From: Gammaproteobacteria bacterium
GTDB taxonomy: Bacteria; Pseudomonadota; Gammaproteobacteria; Pseudomonadales; Pseudohongiellaceae
Assembly: GCA_029244985.1 (NCBI GenBank)
Contig: JAQWQD010000033.1
Coordinates: forward strand, 1 to 64,000
Length of the DNA stretch: 64,000 nucleotides
Direction: 5' to 3'
Positions 25,524 to 34,881 of the stretch are shown in pieces (the stretch's first letter is position 1; each line of letters begins with the position of its first letter). Position numbers and translations under genes: made by a program. The notes under the pieces were generated by a model. The model was not told where the DNA came from. It ran no database searches and saw nothing but the letters and a program-made list of their open reading frames with translations.

Positions 25524-27518
25524 ATGGTAGGTAAGTGGCAGCTTAAAGATCATGAGGTTGAGCAGCGCTTATTTAATCGCCGGCTAGCCACTGCAGCGGT
25601 TTTGATATTTCTGTTGTTTTTTGCGCTTATTATAAAGTTAGTCAATCTTCAGATTTCCCAGTTTGAATATTTTTCTGCGCGCTCTGATGGTAATCGACTG
25701 CATTCACAATATGTCCCTCCAGCTCGAGGTCTAATATTTGATCGACAAGGGAAATTGCTGGCGGATAATCAGCCGATTTTTAATCTAACGGTTGTTAGAG
25801 AGCAAGTTGTTGATCTGGATAAAACACTCAATTTATTGAGCACCTTGATACCGCTGTCTGCAGATGATATCGAGCAATTTAATACTCGCCTGCAGCGTAA
25901 TCGCGTTCCATTTTCATCGGTACCCCTTAAATATGTGCTGACTGATGAAGAAAAATCCCGAATTTCCGTAAATAGCCATCTCCTCACCGGTATATCAATT
26001 GAACCTCAGTTTGTTCGTCAATATCCTTTGGGAAGTCTCACCGCACATTCTGTTGGTTATGTTTCAGAAATTAATCGTGATGAACTAGATGGGTTGAGTG
26101 AAGAAGAAAAAGAAAATTACGGTGGTACTAACCATATCGGTAAAACTGGAATTGAGCGAACTTATGAAGAGATTTTGCATGGCTCGGTCGGTTACGAAAT
26201 CGTAGAGAAAAATAATAGGGGTCAGGTTATGCGATATTTAGATCGCACTGATCCGGTAGCAGGAAAAAATATTACCTTGCATATAGATGCGCAACTACAA
26301 AAAGCTGCTGAAGAAGCGCTTGGTGAGTTTCGCGGGGCGGTGGTGGCTATAGACCCCTCAACCGGCGGAATATTAGCGATGATTAGTAAGCCGGCGTTCG
26401 ACCCTAATCTTTTTGTAACCGGAATAAGTAGTAAAGATTATAGTGTTTTGGTTACTGATGAGATAAATACACCATTATTCGATCGTTCGACGAATCCCTA
26501 TCCGCCGGGTTCCACGATCAAGCCCTTTCTTGGAATGGCAGGTTTGCACCACGAATTTGTCGATTATGAATTTGCTATTCAAGATCCTGGTTACTTTAGA
26601 TTACCCGGTGTTTCCTATCGATGGGGTGACTATACATTGCGAACCGTGATCGGTGGCGGTCATGGACATACCGATTTACAGAAAGCAATTTTTCAATCCT
26701 GCGATACTTTTTTTTATGATCTAGGTAATCGTATGGGTATAGATATCATTCATGGGTTTCTGGCCCAGTTTGGATTCGGTGATAATTTTGCTGTAGATAT
26801 TTCTTATGCGAGAACCGGCGTACTTCCCTCTCGTGAATGGAAAATGGCTAGTCGCGGCGAGCCTTGGTACCCTGGGGATACTATAAATTCCTCGATCGGT
26901 CAGGGTTACATGTGGGCAACACCACTGCAATTAGCGACAGCAGCCTCCATAGTTGCTAACAAAGGTAAAGTTGTGCAGCCCCGCATGTTAAAAGCGGTTG
27001 AAGGTGAGGACTATGAGCCCTTTATCGAAAATCCTGTACCAGACGTGATGGTGAATGACCCAGACTATTGGCGTTACATTGAAGAAGCCATGAGCATGGT
27101 TATACATAGGCCCTACTCCGATGAATTTCGAGATTATGGTACTGCTTTTGAAGCAATTGCTATGGCTGATCGAGACATGTCTTATCGTATGGCGGGCAAG
27201 TCTGGGTCGGCTCAAGTAGTTGGAATAAGTCAAGAGATCTTAGCCAGCACAGATATTGTGGTATCCGATCTTAATAAGGATCATGGGTTATTTATTTCCT
27301 TTGCGCCAGCACAAAATGCCCGTATAGCTCCTCAAATAGCAGTTGCCGTATTTGTGGAGAATGGAGAACATGGAAGTAGTGTCGCTGGTCCAATTGCTAA
27401 AGCAGTTACCGACAAATACCTCTTGGAAATTCTGCAAATCGATTTTGCTTCGTTTGAAGATATTGGAGAATTACAAGAAGAGATCACGAACCCATTAGTT
27501 TCTCAGTCGAATGATTAA
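25524..27518 (+). CDS. mrdA: Penicillin-binding protein 2
   Basis: A 664-residue class B transpeptidase that crosslinks peptidoglycan during cell elongation with RodA. One N-terminal transmembrane helix (about 20-45), the dimerisation/pedestal domain, then the transpeptidase domain with Ser330 in PPGSTIKPF (S-x-x-K), the SIGQG region with the second motif, and KSGSAQ as the K-S/T-G motif. Its stop overlaps the rodA start by 8 bp. The 220-bp gap before it contains a 6-bp stem (25438-25443 with 25462-25467) and short overlapping reading frames, but no promoter I can name. Confidence 0.95.
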   Translation: MVGKWQLKDHEVEQRLFNRRLATAAVLIFLLFFALIIKLVNLQISQFEYFSARSDGNRLHSQYVPPARGLIFDRQGKLLADNQPIFNLTVVREQVVDLDKTLNLLSTLIPLSADDIEQFNTRLQRNRVPFSSVPLKYVLTDEEKSRISVNSHLLTGISIEPQFVRQYPLGSLTAHSVGYVSEINRDELDGLSEEEKENYGGTNHIGKTGIERTYEEILHGSVGYEIVEKNNRGQVMRYLDRTDPVAGKNITLHIDAQLQKAAEEALGEFRGAVVAIDPSTGGILAMISKPAFDPNLFVTGISSKDYSVLVTDEINTPLFDRSTNPYPPGSTIKPFLGMAGLHHEFVDYEFAIQDPGYFRLPGVSYRWGDYTLRTVIGGGHGHTDLQKAIFQSCDTFFYDLGNRMGIDIIHGFLAQFGFGDNFAVDISYARTGVLPSREWKMASRGEPWYPGDTINSSIGQGYMWATPLQLATAASIVANKGKVVQPRMLKAVEGEDYEPFIENPVPDVMVNDPDYWRYIEEAMSMVIHRPYSDEFRDYGTAFEAIAMADRDMSYRMAGKSGSAQVVGISQEILASTDIVVSDLNKDHGLFISFAPAQNARIAPQIAVAVFVENGEHGSSVAGPIAKAVTDKYLLEILQIDFASFEDIGELQEEITNPLVSQSND

Positions 27519-28659
27519 TCAAGATTTTATTCGGCAAACAACAGGGTTTCATCGGCCGCCAAGTCGCGTCCAAACAATCTGGCGACTCATCCACACTGAT
27601 CCGCCGCTCCTTGTAGGTATTATTTTACTGTGCTGTTTTGGATTATTTGTACTCTATAGCGCTAGTGACGGTGATGAGGACGTAGTTCGGCGACAGGCAA
27701 TGATTATGCTTGCAGGATTAGTGCTGATGTTTGCTGTTTCTCAGTTTAGTCCACATTTCTTTCGCCGCTGGGCACCGTCTCTTTATGCGGCGGGATTAGC
27801 TTTGCTTGGCTTGGTTCTCTTTATAGGTGTGGAAGAAAATGGCGCGCGCAGCTGGCTGGATTTGCCTGGTTTGCCTAGCTTCCAGCCTTCTGAAACGTTG
27901 AAAATTGTAGTTCCATTACTTATGGCTTGGTATCTAGCCAGTAGGCCACTTCCGCCTCGCTTTAAACACCTATTTTGGTCAGCTATGATGATCTTGATAC
28001 CGGCTGCTCTAATCATCATTCAAAATGATACGGGTACCGCTATTATGGTAGCTATGTCTGGTATATTCGTCGTGTTGTTAGCGGGTATGCGTTGGCGAAT
28101 GGTGTTTGGTGGATTCTTTGTGCTGCTCTCAATATCTCCGCTCTGGTATTTATTTCTCGCGCAAGCACATCAAAAAGACCGGATACTCACTTTCTTTGAT
28201 CCATACAGAGATCCAACGGGGGCTGGGTACAACATAATTCAATCTCAAATTGCTATCGGGTCAGGCGGGGTTTACGGCAAGGGCTATGGTGAAGGGGCTC
28301 AATCACATTTGGATTTTATTCCTGAAAGCAATACTGACTTCATTCTTGCTGTTCTCGCTGAAGAATTTGGGTTGTTAGGAGTGTTGTTTTTAATTTGTCT
28401 TTATTTGTTCGTGTTGATTCGTGGTTTTTATATTGCTTATTGCGCTAAAGACATGTTTAGTCGGCTCCTGTCTGGCAGTATTACGCTAACGTTTTTCTTC
28501 TACGTATTTGTCAATATGGCTATGGTCTCTGGCCTAGTGCCTGTAATTGGATTACCTCTTCCTTTAATTAGCCGGGGTGGTACATCGATTCTTACTTTGT
28601 TTATTGGCTTTGGATTGCTTATGTCAATTCATACTCATGGGAGGAAAAGCGCTAATTAA
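27511..28659 (+). CDS. mrdB: Rod-shape SEDS glycosyltransferase RodA
   Basis: A 382-residue integral membrane protein of the SEDS family with about 10 helices; it polymerises lipid II during elongation. Characteristic stretches are VENGARSWLDLPGLPSFQPSE, the YNIIQSQIAIGSGGVYGKGYGEG loop, FIPESNTDFILAVLAEEFG and GLPLPLISRGGTS. The start overlaps the mrdA stop by 8 bp, ensuring matched production of the two partners. There is no mltB gene between this gene and rlpA. Confidence 0.95.
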   Translation: MINQDFIRQTTGFHRPPSRVQTIWRLIHTDPPLLVGIILLCCFGLFVLYSASDGDEDVVRRQAMIMLAGLVLMFAVSQFSPHFFRRWAPSLYAAGLALLGLVLFIGVEENGARSWLDLPGLPSFQPSETLKIVVPLLMAWYLASRPLPPRFKHLFWSAMMILIPAALIIIQNDTGTAIMVAMSGIFVVLLAGMRWRMVFGGFFVLLSISPLWYLFLAQAHQKDRILTFFDPYRDPTGAGYNIIQSQIAIGSGGVYGKGYGEGAQSHLDFIPESNTDFILAVLAEEFGLLGVLFLICLYLFVLIRGFYIAYCAKDMFSRLLSGSITLTFFFYVFVNMAMVSGLVPVIGLPLPLISRGGTSILTLFIGFGLLMSIHTHGRKSAN

Positions 28660-28820
28660 TTGATAAATATGAAGTTAATTCTTGGAATCTAGCTCATTAA
28701 TTAAATCTATTGGATTATTTTTGTTTTACAGCGTTCCCTTTGAGGCCTATAGATTAAAATTCTACGGATATTGGACGCTAAGTAACTAAGTTGCTTAGAT
28801 TTTCTGTGTGGTACGCAATA

Positions 28821-29687
28821 ATGCACCAGCATTTAAGAGTTTTCTCATTGGTTGGTTTGATTGGTAGTCTTGCTGCTTGCTCTGCAGTGGCTCCGCCGAC
28901 TCCAATTCCGCCAAGTTCTTCCAGCCGTTATTCAATAGACCAGGACAGAGCGCCAAGCCGAAACGTTGATCTTGAATCTATTCCTAATGTAGTAGCAGAG
29001 CCGATTAGGCGCACGATGGCAGGAAATCGATCACCCTACTCTGTGCTAGGGAAAACCTATCAAGTCCTGCCAACAGAAGAAGGATACAGGGAGAGGGGTG
29101 TAGCCTCCTGGTATGGAGAAAAATTTCATGGCCATAAGACTTCCAACGGTGAAGTCTTTGATATGTACCAGGTCTCTGCAGCACACAAATCGTTACCAAT
29201 TCCTAGCTTTCTTCAAGTCACTAATTTGGATAACAATCGTAGTATTGTTGTCAGAGTAAATGATAGGGGACCATTCCACGGAGACCGTATCGTAGATCTG
29301 AGTTATGCAGCAGCGCTAAAACTAGGTTATGCAGACCGGGGGACCGCTAGGGTTGAACTGGAAGCTATTATCGCCAATGGGTCTGATAGTGATCGTTCCG
29401 GGACACGGAATAGAATAGTCAATCTAGAAACCGGGAATAGGGCTATTTCAGGAGAAAAATATTTACAAGTAGGCGCATTTTCGGACGTAAATATAGCCCG
29501 GGAAGTGTCAGAAAAATTGAGAGTAATGACCAAACGACCAGTTATTATTAGCACCATAAACAACACTGCAAACGGTGTTTTACACCGGGTTCGAATCGGG
29601 CCGGTTAATGATCCTGGTGAGATTAGACGAATCACCCAAAGTGTAGTTGCTGCTAGTTTAGGAAGCCCGTACACTATTACTGAATAG
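28821..29687 (+). CDS. rlpA: RlpA family lytic transglycosylase lipoprotein
   Basis: A 288-residue outer-membrane lipoprotein. The signal peptide ends in lipobox LAAC (Cys20), then a proline/serine-rich linker, the double-psi beta-barrel domain (about 85-180, GVASWYGEKFHGHKTSNGE and RVNDRGPFHGDRIVDLS) and a C-terminal SPOR domain (about 210-285) that binds denuded glycan at the septum. Enzymes of this family cut naked glycan strands in Pseudomonas. The ATG at 28821 is chosen because it begins a normal lipoprotein signal; a TTG at 28791 is less likely. Followed by dacA. Confidence 0.9.
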   Translation: MHQHLRVFSLVGLIGSLAACSAVAPPTPIPPSSSSRYSIDQDRAPSRNVDLESIPNVVAEPIRRTMAGNRSPYSVLGKTYQVLPTEEGYRERGVASWYGEKFHGHKTSNGEVFDMYQVSAAHKSLPIPSFLQVTNLDNNRSIVVRVNDRGPFHGDRIVDLSYAAALKLGYADRGTARVELEAIIANGSDSDRSGTRNRIVNLETGNRAISGEKYLQVGAFSDVNIAREVSEKLRVMTKRPVIISTINNTANGVLHRVRIGPVNDPGEIRRITQSVVAASLGSPYTITE

Positions 29688-29763
29688 TGCTTCACGATTG
29701 AAATGCTAGTCGTTCGTCACCTCTCAGCCTAATATAATCAATGGTTTTAACACGGATTTCTTT

Positions 29764-30975
29764 ATGTCGTTAAAGAACGCAATCTATCAACTGTTTTCAT
29801 TTCCCATTCGTCTTAGAGTAGCAATCTGCTGCTCTATTTTTATAGGCGGCAGTTTATTCAGCACCGCAGTACTTGCTGCGCCCGCAATAATTCCCCGAGC
29901 GCCAGAAATCGCTGCTACCAGTTATATTTTAATCGATGCTAAGACCGGGCACATCATCGTCGAAGAAAATGCTGATGAGGCACTTCCACCAGCAAGTCTT
30001 ACTAAGATAATGACGGCCTATATAGCAATTGAAGAAATTATGAGTGGTAATTTGTCTTTGAGTGATCAAGTGCATATCAGCGAAAAAGCCTGGCGCATGG
30101 AAGGTTCAAAGATGTTTGTCGGTGTAAATACACAAGTAAGTGTCGAGGATTTGCTGCGTGGCATAATTATTCAATCCGGTAATGATGCTAGCGTAGCAAT
30201 CGCTGAGCATATCGCTGGCAGCGAAGAAGCATTTTCAGACATGATGAATCAATATGGGGAATTACTTGGTATGAGTAGTAGTTTCTTTATGAATTCTAGC
30301 GGGCTAGACACTGAATTATATTACAATACTATGTCAGCGCGAGATCTGTCTTTGTTGGGCCAGGCTACCATCGAGAGGCATATGGACTATTATCCTATTT
30401 ATGCTGAGCGCGAGTTTACTTACAACGATATTCGCCAATCTAATCGAAACTCTTTGCTATTCAGAGATCGGAATGTCGACGGTATGAAAACTGGATGGAC
30501 TGATGCGGCAGGATATTGTTTGGTGGCTTCAGCAGAACGGGATGGCATGCGTTTAATTTCAGTAGTAATGGGAACTGTCAGCGAAGAGTCTCGAGCAATT
30601 GAGACCCAAAAATTACTCACTTACGGGTTCCGCTACTTTGAAACCCACAAACTCTATGATTCGAATCAAGTCTTGACTAATGTTCCTGTTTGGTCGGGGG
30701 CGCAGAGCGCAGTTGATCTGGGGATTCAAGAAGAGGTGTATGTAACGATTCCCCGGGGTCAGGCAGATTCCATGCAGGCGACAGTCGATGTCGATGAGGT
30801 TATCCGCGCGCCTCTCAACGACGGGCAGATAATGGGTGTCGTAAGTGTGACCCTGGATAATGATACTGTTTTTTCAGGCAATGTTATTGCAATGCAAAAA
30901 GTAGAGCAGGGTGGGGTATTTAAGCGATTGATCGATTGGTTAACGTTACTATTTAGCAACCTCTTCGCTGGATAA
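29764..30975 (+). CDS. dacA: D-alanyl-D-alanine carboxypeptidase (PBP5/6 type)
   Basis: A 403-residue low-molecular-weight penicillin-binding protein. It has a long signal peptide (cleavage near VLAAPA about residue 40), the catalytic domain with Ser78 in PASLTKIM (S-x-x-K), SGNDASVA (S-x-N) and KTGWTDAAG (K-T-G), then a beta-rich PBP5-type domain. The C-terminal amphipathic helix (FKRLIDWLTLLFSNLF) should anchor it to the inner membrane. It removes the terminal D-alanine from peptidoglycan peptides. Confidence 0.94.
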   Translation: MSLKNAIYQLFSFPIRLRVAICCSIFIGGSLFSTAVLAAPAIIPRAPEIAATSYILIDAKTGHIIVEENADEALPPASLTKIMTAYIAIEEIMSGNLSLSDQVHISEKAWRMEGSKMFVGVNTQVSVEDLLRGIIIQSGNDASVAIAEHIAGSEEAFSDMMNQYGELLGMSSSFFMNSSGLDTELYYNTMSARDLSLLGQATIERHMDYYPIYAEREFTYNDIRQSNRNSLLFRDRNVDGMKTGWTDAAGYCLVASAERDGMRLISVVMGTVSEESRAIETQKLLTYGFRYFETHKLYDSNQVLTNVPVWSGAQSAVDLGIQEEVYVTIPRGQADSMQATVDVDEVIRAPLNDGQIMGVVSVTLDNDTVFSGNVIAMQKVEQGGVFKRLIDWLTLLFSNLFAG

Positions 30976-30990
30976 ATACTGAAAATTATT

Positions 30991-31278
30991 ATGTCAGGTG
31001 AATCTGGTTTGAGCGATCAAGAAGCACCGAAAATCGATTTTCCCTGTTTGTATCCAATAAAAATTATTGGCAAAGCGGTGGGTGATTTTCAAGAGTCAGT
31101 CTTGGAGGCTATTGAACGCCATACTGGGACGATCACATCTGATCTAATAAAGGTGCAATCAAGCAGAAAACAAAATTACGTGTCAGTCACAGTAACCATC
31201 GCTGCAACTGGAGAAGGGCAGTTACAAAACATTTTCCAAGATTTAAAGAAAATAGAAAGCGTGAAAATGGTGCTCTAG
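30991..31278 (+). CDS. ybeD: YbeD/DUF493 family protein
   Basis: A 95-residue protein with an ACT-like alpha/beta fold; DFPCLYPIKIIGKA near residue 16 and the closing SVKMVL match DUF493. The E. coli homologue lies between dacA and lipB exactly as here; its function is not firmly established. The stop codon lies just before the TTG start of lipB. Confidence 0.9.
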   Translation: MSGESGLSDQEAPKIDFPCLYPIKIIGKAVGDFQESVLEAIERHTGTITSDLIKVQSSRKQNYVSVTVTIAATGEGQLQNIFQDLKKIESVKMVL

Positions 31279-31279
31279 T

Positions 31280-31978
31280 TTGCGGCTGACAGATTATAAA
31301 TGGTTTCAAGCGGAAGCATCGAGCACGTCGCTACCTAACCTTATTGTCAGACGGCTAGGGTTGCAGGACTATGAGCCAATCTGGCATGCCATGCGCTATC
31401 TTGCAGAAAACCCCAAAGCAGAGCGTAGTGATGAGATATGGCTGCTTAGCCATAAACCGGTCTATACCCAAGGGCAGGCTGGAAAATCGGAACATGTGCT
31501 AAGCCCAGGAAAAATTCCTGTCGTGCAGATTGATCGTGGTGGCCAAGTAACTTATCACGGGCCTGGTCAATTGGTCGTTTATCTCTTGATCAACGTGCGC
31601 CGCCGCACGCTAGGTGTGCGAACTTTGGTAGAGATGATCGAAAGTGCGATGGTCGCCGCGCTTACTGAGTTCGGTATTTCTGCGGAGACTCGACTCAAAG
31701 CTCCCGGAGTTTACGTGAAAGATGCTAAAATCGGAGCATTAGGTCTGCGAATAAAAAATGGTTGGAGCTATCACGGATTAAGTCTAAATGTAAAAATGGA
31801 CCTGACACCATTTGATCGGATCAATCCCTGTGGATTCCAAAACCTGGCTGTTACTCAGGTAGCTAACCTTGTAGCGGAAGATAATTTCTTGTTGCAAAAG
31901 GCGAGTAAGGTCTTATGCAATAATTTGCTTGTTAAGCTAGGTTATAAAGAGCATTACCAAGATTTAATCATTAGTTAA
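31280..31978 (+). CDS. lipB: Octanoyl-(acyl carrier protein):protein octanoyltransferase
   Basis: A 232-residue enzyme that moves the octanoyl group from ACP to lipoyl domains, the step before LipA. Signatures are GGQVTYHGPGQLVVYLL near residue 90 and APGVYVKDAKIGALGLRI, with the catalytic lysine in the latter. The thiol nucleophile of the family is in the NPCGF stretch. The start is TTG at 31280, immediately after the ybeD stop. lipA follows within 8 bp. Confidence 0.93.
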   Translation: MRLTDYKWFQAEASSTSLPNLIVRRLGLQDYEPIWHAMRYLAENPKAERSDEIWLLSHKPVYTQGQAGKSEHVLSPGKIPVVQIDRGGQVTYHGPGQLVVYLLINVRRRTLGVRTLVEMIESAMVAALTEFGISAETRLKAPGVYVKDAKIGALGLRIKNGWSYHGLSLNVKMDLTPFDRINPCGFQNLAVTQVANLVAEDNFLLQKASKVLCNNLLVKLGYKEHYQDLIIS

Positions 31979-31985
31979 TTGAGTT

Positions 31986-32951
31986 ATGACAGCAAGAAAA
32001 CGTAGAAACTTAATGGTAGAAGGAGAGAAGCTTCGCGGAGCGGATAAAGTTCGCCGAATTCCTATGAAGGTAATTCCGACGACTGAATTACCTATGAAGC
32101 CCGATTGGATTAGAGTAAGAATTCCCGTGTCTCCAAAAATTGCTCACATTAAGAGCAAATTAAGAGAGCATAAGTTGGCTTCTGTTTGTGAAGAAGCGTC
32201 TTGTCCGAATTTGGGTGAATGTTTTAGTAATGGCACAGCAACGTTTATGATTATGGGCGATATTTGTACGCGTCGTTGCCCGTTCTGTGATGTTGCCCAT
32301 GGGAAGCCTCGCCCACTAGATGTCGATGAACCTGTTGAGTTGGCTAAAGCGATAAAAGAAATGGGTTTGAATTATGTTGTTATAACTTCCGTTGATCGAG
32401 ATGATCTTGCAGATAGCGGTGCTCAACATTTTTCACAATGTATTATCGAAACGCGGAAATTTAATCCGGAAATCAAAGTTGAAGTATTAGTCCCTGATTT
32501 TAGGGGACGAATGGATATTGCTCTTCCGATATTAGAGCAAACCCCTCCTGATGTTTTTAATCATAACCTAGAAACAGTTCCAAGGTTGTATAAGAAAGCC
32601 AGACCAGGAGCTGATTATGATTGGTCTTTGCGATTACTTAAAGCCTATAAATCAAAGCAACCGTTAGTAATAACTAAGTCAGGTTTAATGTTAGGTTTGG
32701 GTGAAGAAATCGATGAGGTTAAAGAAGTATTGCGAAATTTAAAAGCACATGATGTTGATATGATTACCCTTGGGCAATATTTACAGCCAAGCAAGGATCA
32801 CTTAAAGGTTGAACGATTTGTTCATCCATCTGAATTCGACGAGCTTCGTGAGTATGGTGAAACTTTGGGTTTTCTGCATGTGGCGAGTGGGCCATTAGTA
32901 AGATCTTCTTACCATGCAGACAAACAAGCCGACGGTAAGATCGTTTCTTAA
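31986..32951 (+). CDS. lipA: Lipoyl synthase
   Basis: A 321-residue radical SAM enzyme that inserts two sulfurs into protein-bound octanoate. The auxiliary 4Fe-4S ligands are in [12 protein letters not shown] and the radical SAM triad in CTRRCPFC. The C-terminal [11 protein letters not shown] includes the R-S-S-Y motif whose serine binds the auxiliary cluster. It is the last clear member of the co-directional block starting at proA. Confidence 0.96.
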   Translation: MTARKRRNLMVEGEKLRGADKVRRIPMKVIPTTELPMKPDWIRVRIPVSPKIAHIKSKLREHKLASVCEEASCPNLGECFSNGTATFMIMGDICTRRCPFCDVAHGKPRPLDVDEPVELAKAIKEMGLNYVVITSVDRDDLADSGAQHFSQCIIETRKFNPEIKVEVLVPDFRGRMDIALPILEQTPPDVFNHNLETVPRLYKKARPGADYDWSLRLLKAYKSKQPLVITKSGLMLGLGEEIDEVKEVLRNLKAHDVDMITLGQYLQPSKDHLKVERFVHPSEFDELREYGETLGFLHVASGPLVRSSYHADKQADGKIVS

Positions 32952-33003
32952 GAAAATCTATGCTGTATTAGTGCGGGGAATATCTGGTAGTAATGGTTTA
33001 GCC

Positions 33004-33744
33004 ATGAAGATTAGTCTACGACATACCATCACGAGCATAGCCGCAGGTTTAACTGCAATTCTTGTGATTGTTTTAATATTGCAAAATCCTGGTCGAATAG
33101 GGAGTGAACCTTTAGTTGTTCGAGCTTTGCTATTAAGCATAGCAATTATAGCTATACTGGTAGCGGTGTATCCTCTAAACCTTTTGTTTTCATGGAGACC
33201 TGGCACCTATATTGGTTTAATTTGTGTGCCTGCCATAATTCCCAGCTTTGTGTTTTATCTCATTCTCCTGCCAGAGAAGGCTGAAGAAGGGTTCGATGTT
33301 CAGATATTAGAGAACTCACTCATCAGCGATCGCTCCAGTAACGGCATTATTGAAGTTGGGTTTCGCTATCCGATTTATACGCCAACCCTGTCAATAAAAA
33401 ATCGCGAACTGTTTACTCGTCACGTTAATGTGTTTCTACGTATGATAGATGCAAGTGAAGAAGTAGCCTTATTCCGAGCCGTCCGTCAAAATGTGCCTGA
33501 AAATGTTTTGAGTGTTGAATCGACTGTACTTGGGATGTTAAGCGAGAACTCAAATTATGTGTTTAATCCTCTTGAGTTGCCGCCAGGTATCTCAGTTGAA
33601 GGGCAAGCCGTTTTCATAATTAGTAACGTGGAGGATGGAGCTACATTTACAGACGCCTTGCGCACAGCGAGCCAAGCGCAATTAGAGCTCCGTGATCCAT
33701 CCAATGGGCAACTTCTTCTTGAGTTTCCTTTAAGTCAGATTTAG
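33004..33744 (+). CDS. Membrane protein with periplasmic domain, unknown function
   Basis: A 246-residue protein with three hydrophobic helices in the first 100 residues (about 10-28, 38-58 and 68-90) and a predicted periplasmic beta-rich domain of about 150 residues. I do not recognise the family. The start is uncertain: the ATG at 33004 gives a normal N-terminus, while an ATG at 32914 lies inside lipA. It follows lipA in the same direction and may be on its transcript. Confidence 0.65.
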   Translation: MKISLRHTITSIAAGLTAILVIVLILQNPGRIGSEPLVVRALLLSIAIIAILVAVYPLNLLFSWRPGTYIGLICVPAIIPSFVFYLILLPEKAEEGFDVQILENSLISDRSSNGIIEVGFRYPIYTPTLSIKNRELFTRHVNVFLRMIDASEEVALFRAVRQNVPENVLSVESTVLGMLSENSNYVFNPLELPPGISVEGQAVFIISNVEDGATFTDALRTASQAQLELRDPSNGQLLLEFPLSQI

Positions 33745-33812
33745 GATTTATATATTGTTAATTCTCATAGAGTATAGTTAGAACTAGCAGCCGGATATTT
33801 GCAGGGGTATTA

Positions 33813-34820
33813 ATGCCAAATCTTCAAGTTAAACCTATAGTAATTTTACTTGCAGCGATTTGTTTAATTGCAAGTTCCTCAGCACAGGAAGCATGGGAAA
33901 CTCCTCGCACTGTTTACGGTGCCCCTGATTTGCAGGGTATATGGTCGTCGGCATCCATCACTACACTTGAACGTGATCCAGCTCTTGGCAATATTTTAAG
34001 TGTTGGTGCTGAAGAAGCGCGGAGAATTGAAGCGTCTGCAGCCTTCAATGTGCTTTCTGAAGACGATAATGCGCCAAGTGACCCTAATCGATCGCCTCCT
34101 ACTGATGGTGATACTGATGCAGGTTACAATGCTTTCTGGATTGACCCAGGAACGCGAATGGCGCAGATTGGAAGTGAGTACAGAACCTCTTTTATTGTAG
34201 ATCCTGCGAACGGGCAAATTCCTTACACTCAAGCCTCAGGTATGGCTTTTATGGAGTACGGCCGAACCGTTGGGTACGATGGCCCAGAACAACGTCCACT
34301 CGGCGAACGTTGCATGGTTGGTTTCGGTTCAAGCGGTGGACCACCTATGCTGCCGGTTCTCTACAATAATCATTATCAAATCGTACAGAGTGAAGATTAC
34401 GTGATGGTGCTAGCTGAGATGAATCACGATGCGCGTATTATCCGATTGGGCTCTACTCATAAGGGTGAAGATTTCAATCCTTGGCTCGGAGATTCCATTG
34501 GACATTGGGAAGGAGATACTCTTGTCGTTGAAACTACGAATTTTCATCCTCAGCAAAGCTTTCGCTTTGCCATAAAGCATGTTCTTTATTTGCCTCAATC
34601 CGCAATAGTGACTGAGAGATTCACGCGCACAGGCCCAAAGTCGATTCTCTATGAATTCACTGTGGAGGATAGTGAGGCTTATACACAACCATGGAGCGCC
34701 CAAATTCCATTTCGAATTGCGACTGGCTCGATGTATGAGTACGCCTGTCATGAGGGTAACTATGCGTTACCTGGGATCTTAGCTGGTGCTCGGTTTGAAG
34801 AAAGGGAAGCAGCAGATTAG
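33813..34820 (+). CDS. Secreted protein of the GAPDLQGIW type, unknown function
   Basis: A 335-residue exported protein with a signal peptide cleaved near SSA-QE (about residue 24). The mature protein begins with WETPRTVYGAPDLQGIWSS, a signature seen in many uncharacterised secreted proteins of Gammaproteobacteria and Acidobacteria, often beside degradative genes. Other fixed features are a GERCMVGFGSSGGPPMLP stretch and the WLGDSIGHWEGDTLVVETTNF segment. No catalytic motif is known. It has its own 68-bp upstream region and is convergent with the Hsp70-like gene. Confidence 0.75.
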   Translation: MPNLQVKPIVILLAAICLIASSSAQEAWETPRTVYGAPDLQGIWSSASITTLERDPALGNILSVGAEEARRIEASAAFNVLSEDDNAPSDPNRSPPTDGDTDAGYNAFWIDPGTRMAQIGSEYRTSFIVDPANGQIPYTQASGMAFMEYGRTVGYDGPEQRPLGERCMVGFGSSGGPPMLPVLYNNHYQIVQSEDYVMVLAEMNHDARIIRLGSTHKGEDFNPWLGDSIGHWEGDTLVVETTNFHPQQSFRFAIKHVLYLPQSAIVTERFTRTGPKSILYEFTVEDSEAYTQPWSAQIPFRIATGSMYEYACHEGNYALPGILAGARFEEREAAD

Positions 34821-34881
34821 TCAAATAAGCTAGCGCAATAACATTCCAGACAGCTGAATTCGCTCTTCTTTGCGTTTATGT

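Noticed and set aside
29585-29605. T-loop-like sequence resembling the 3' half of a tRNA
   Set aside because: It lies inside the SPOR domain of rlpA and no acceptor, anticodon or CCA end can be built around it.
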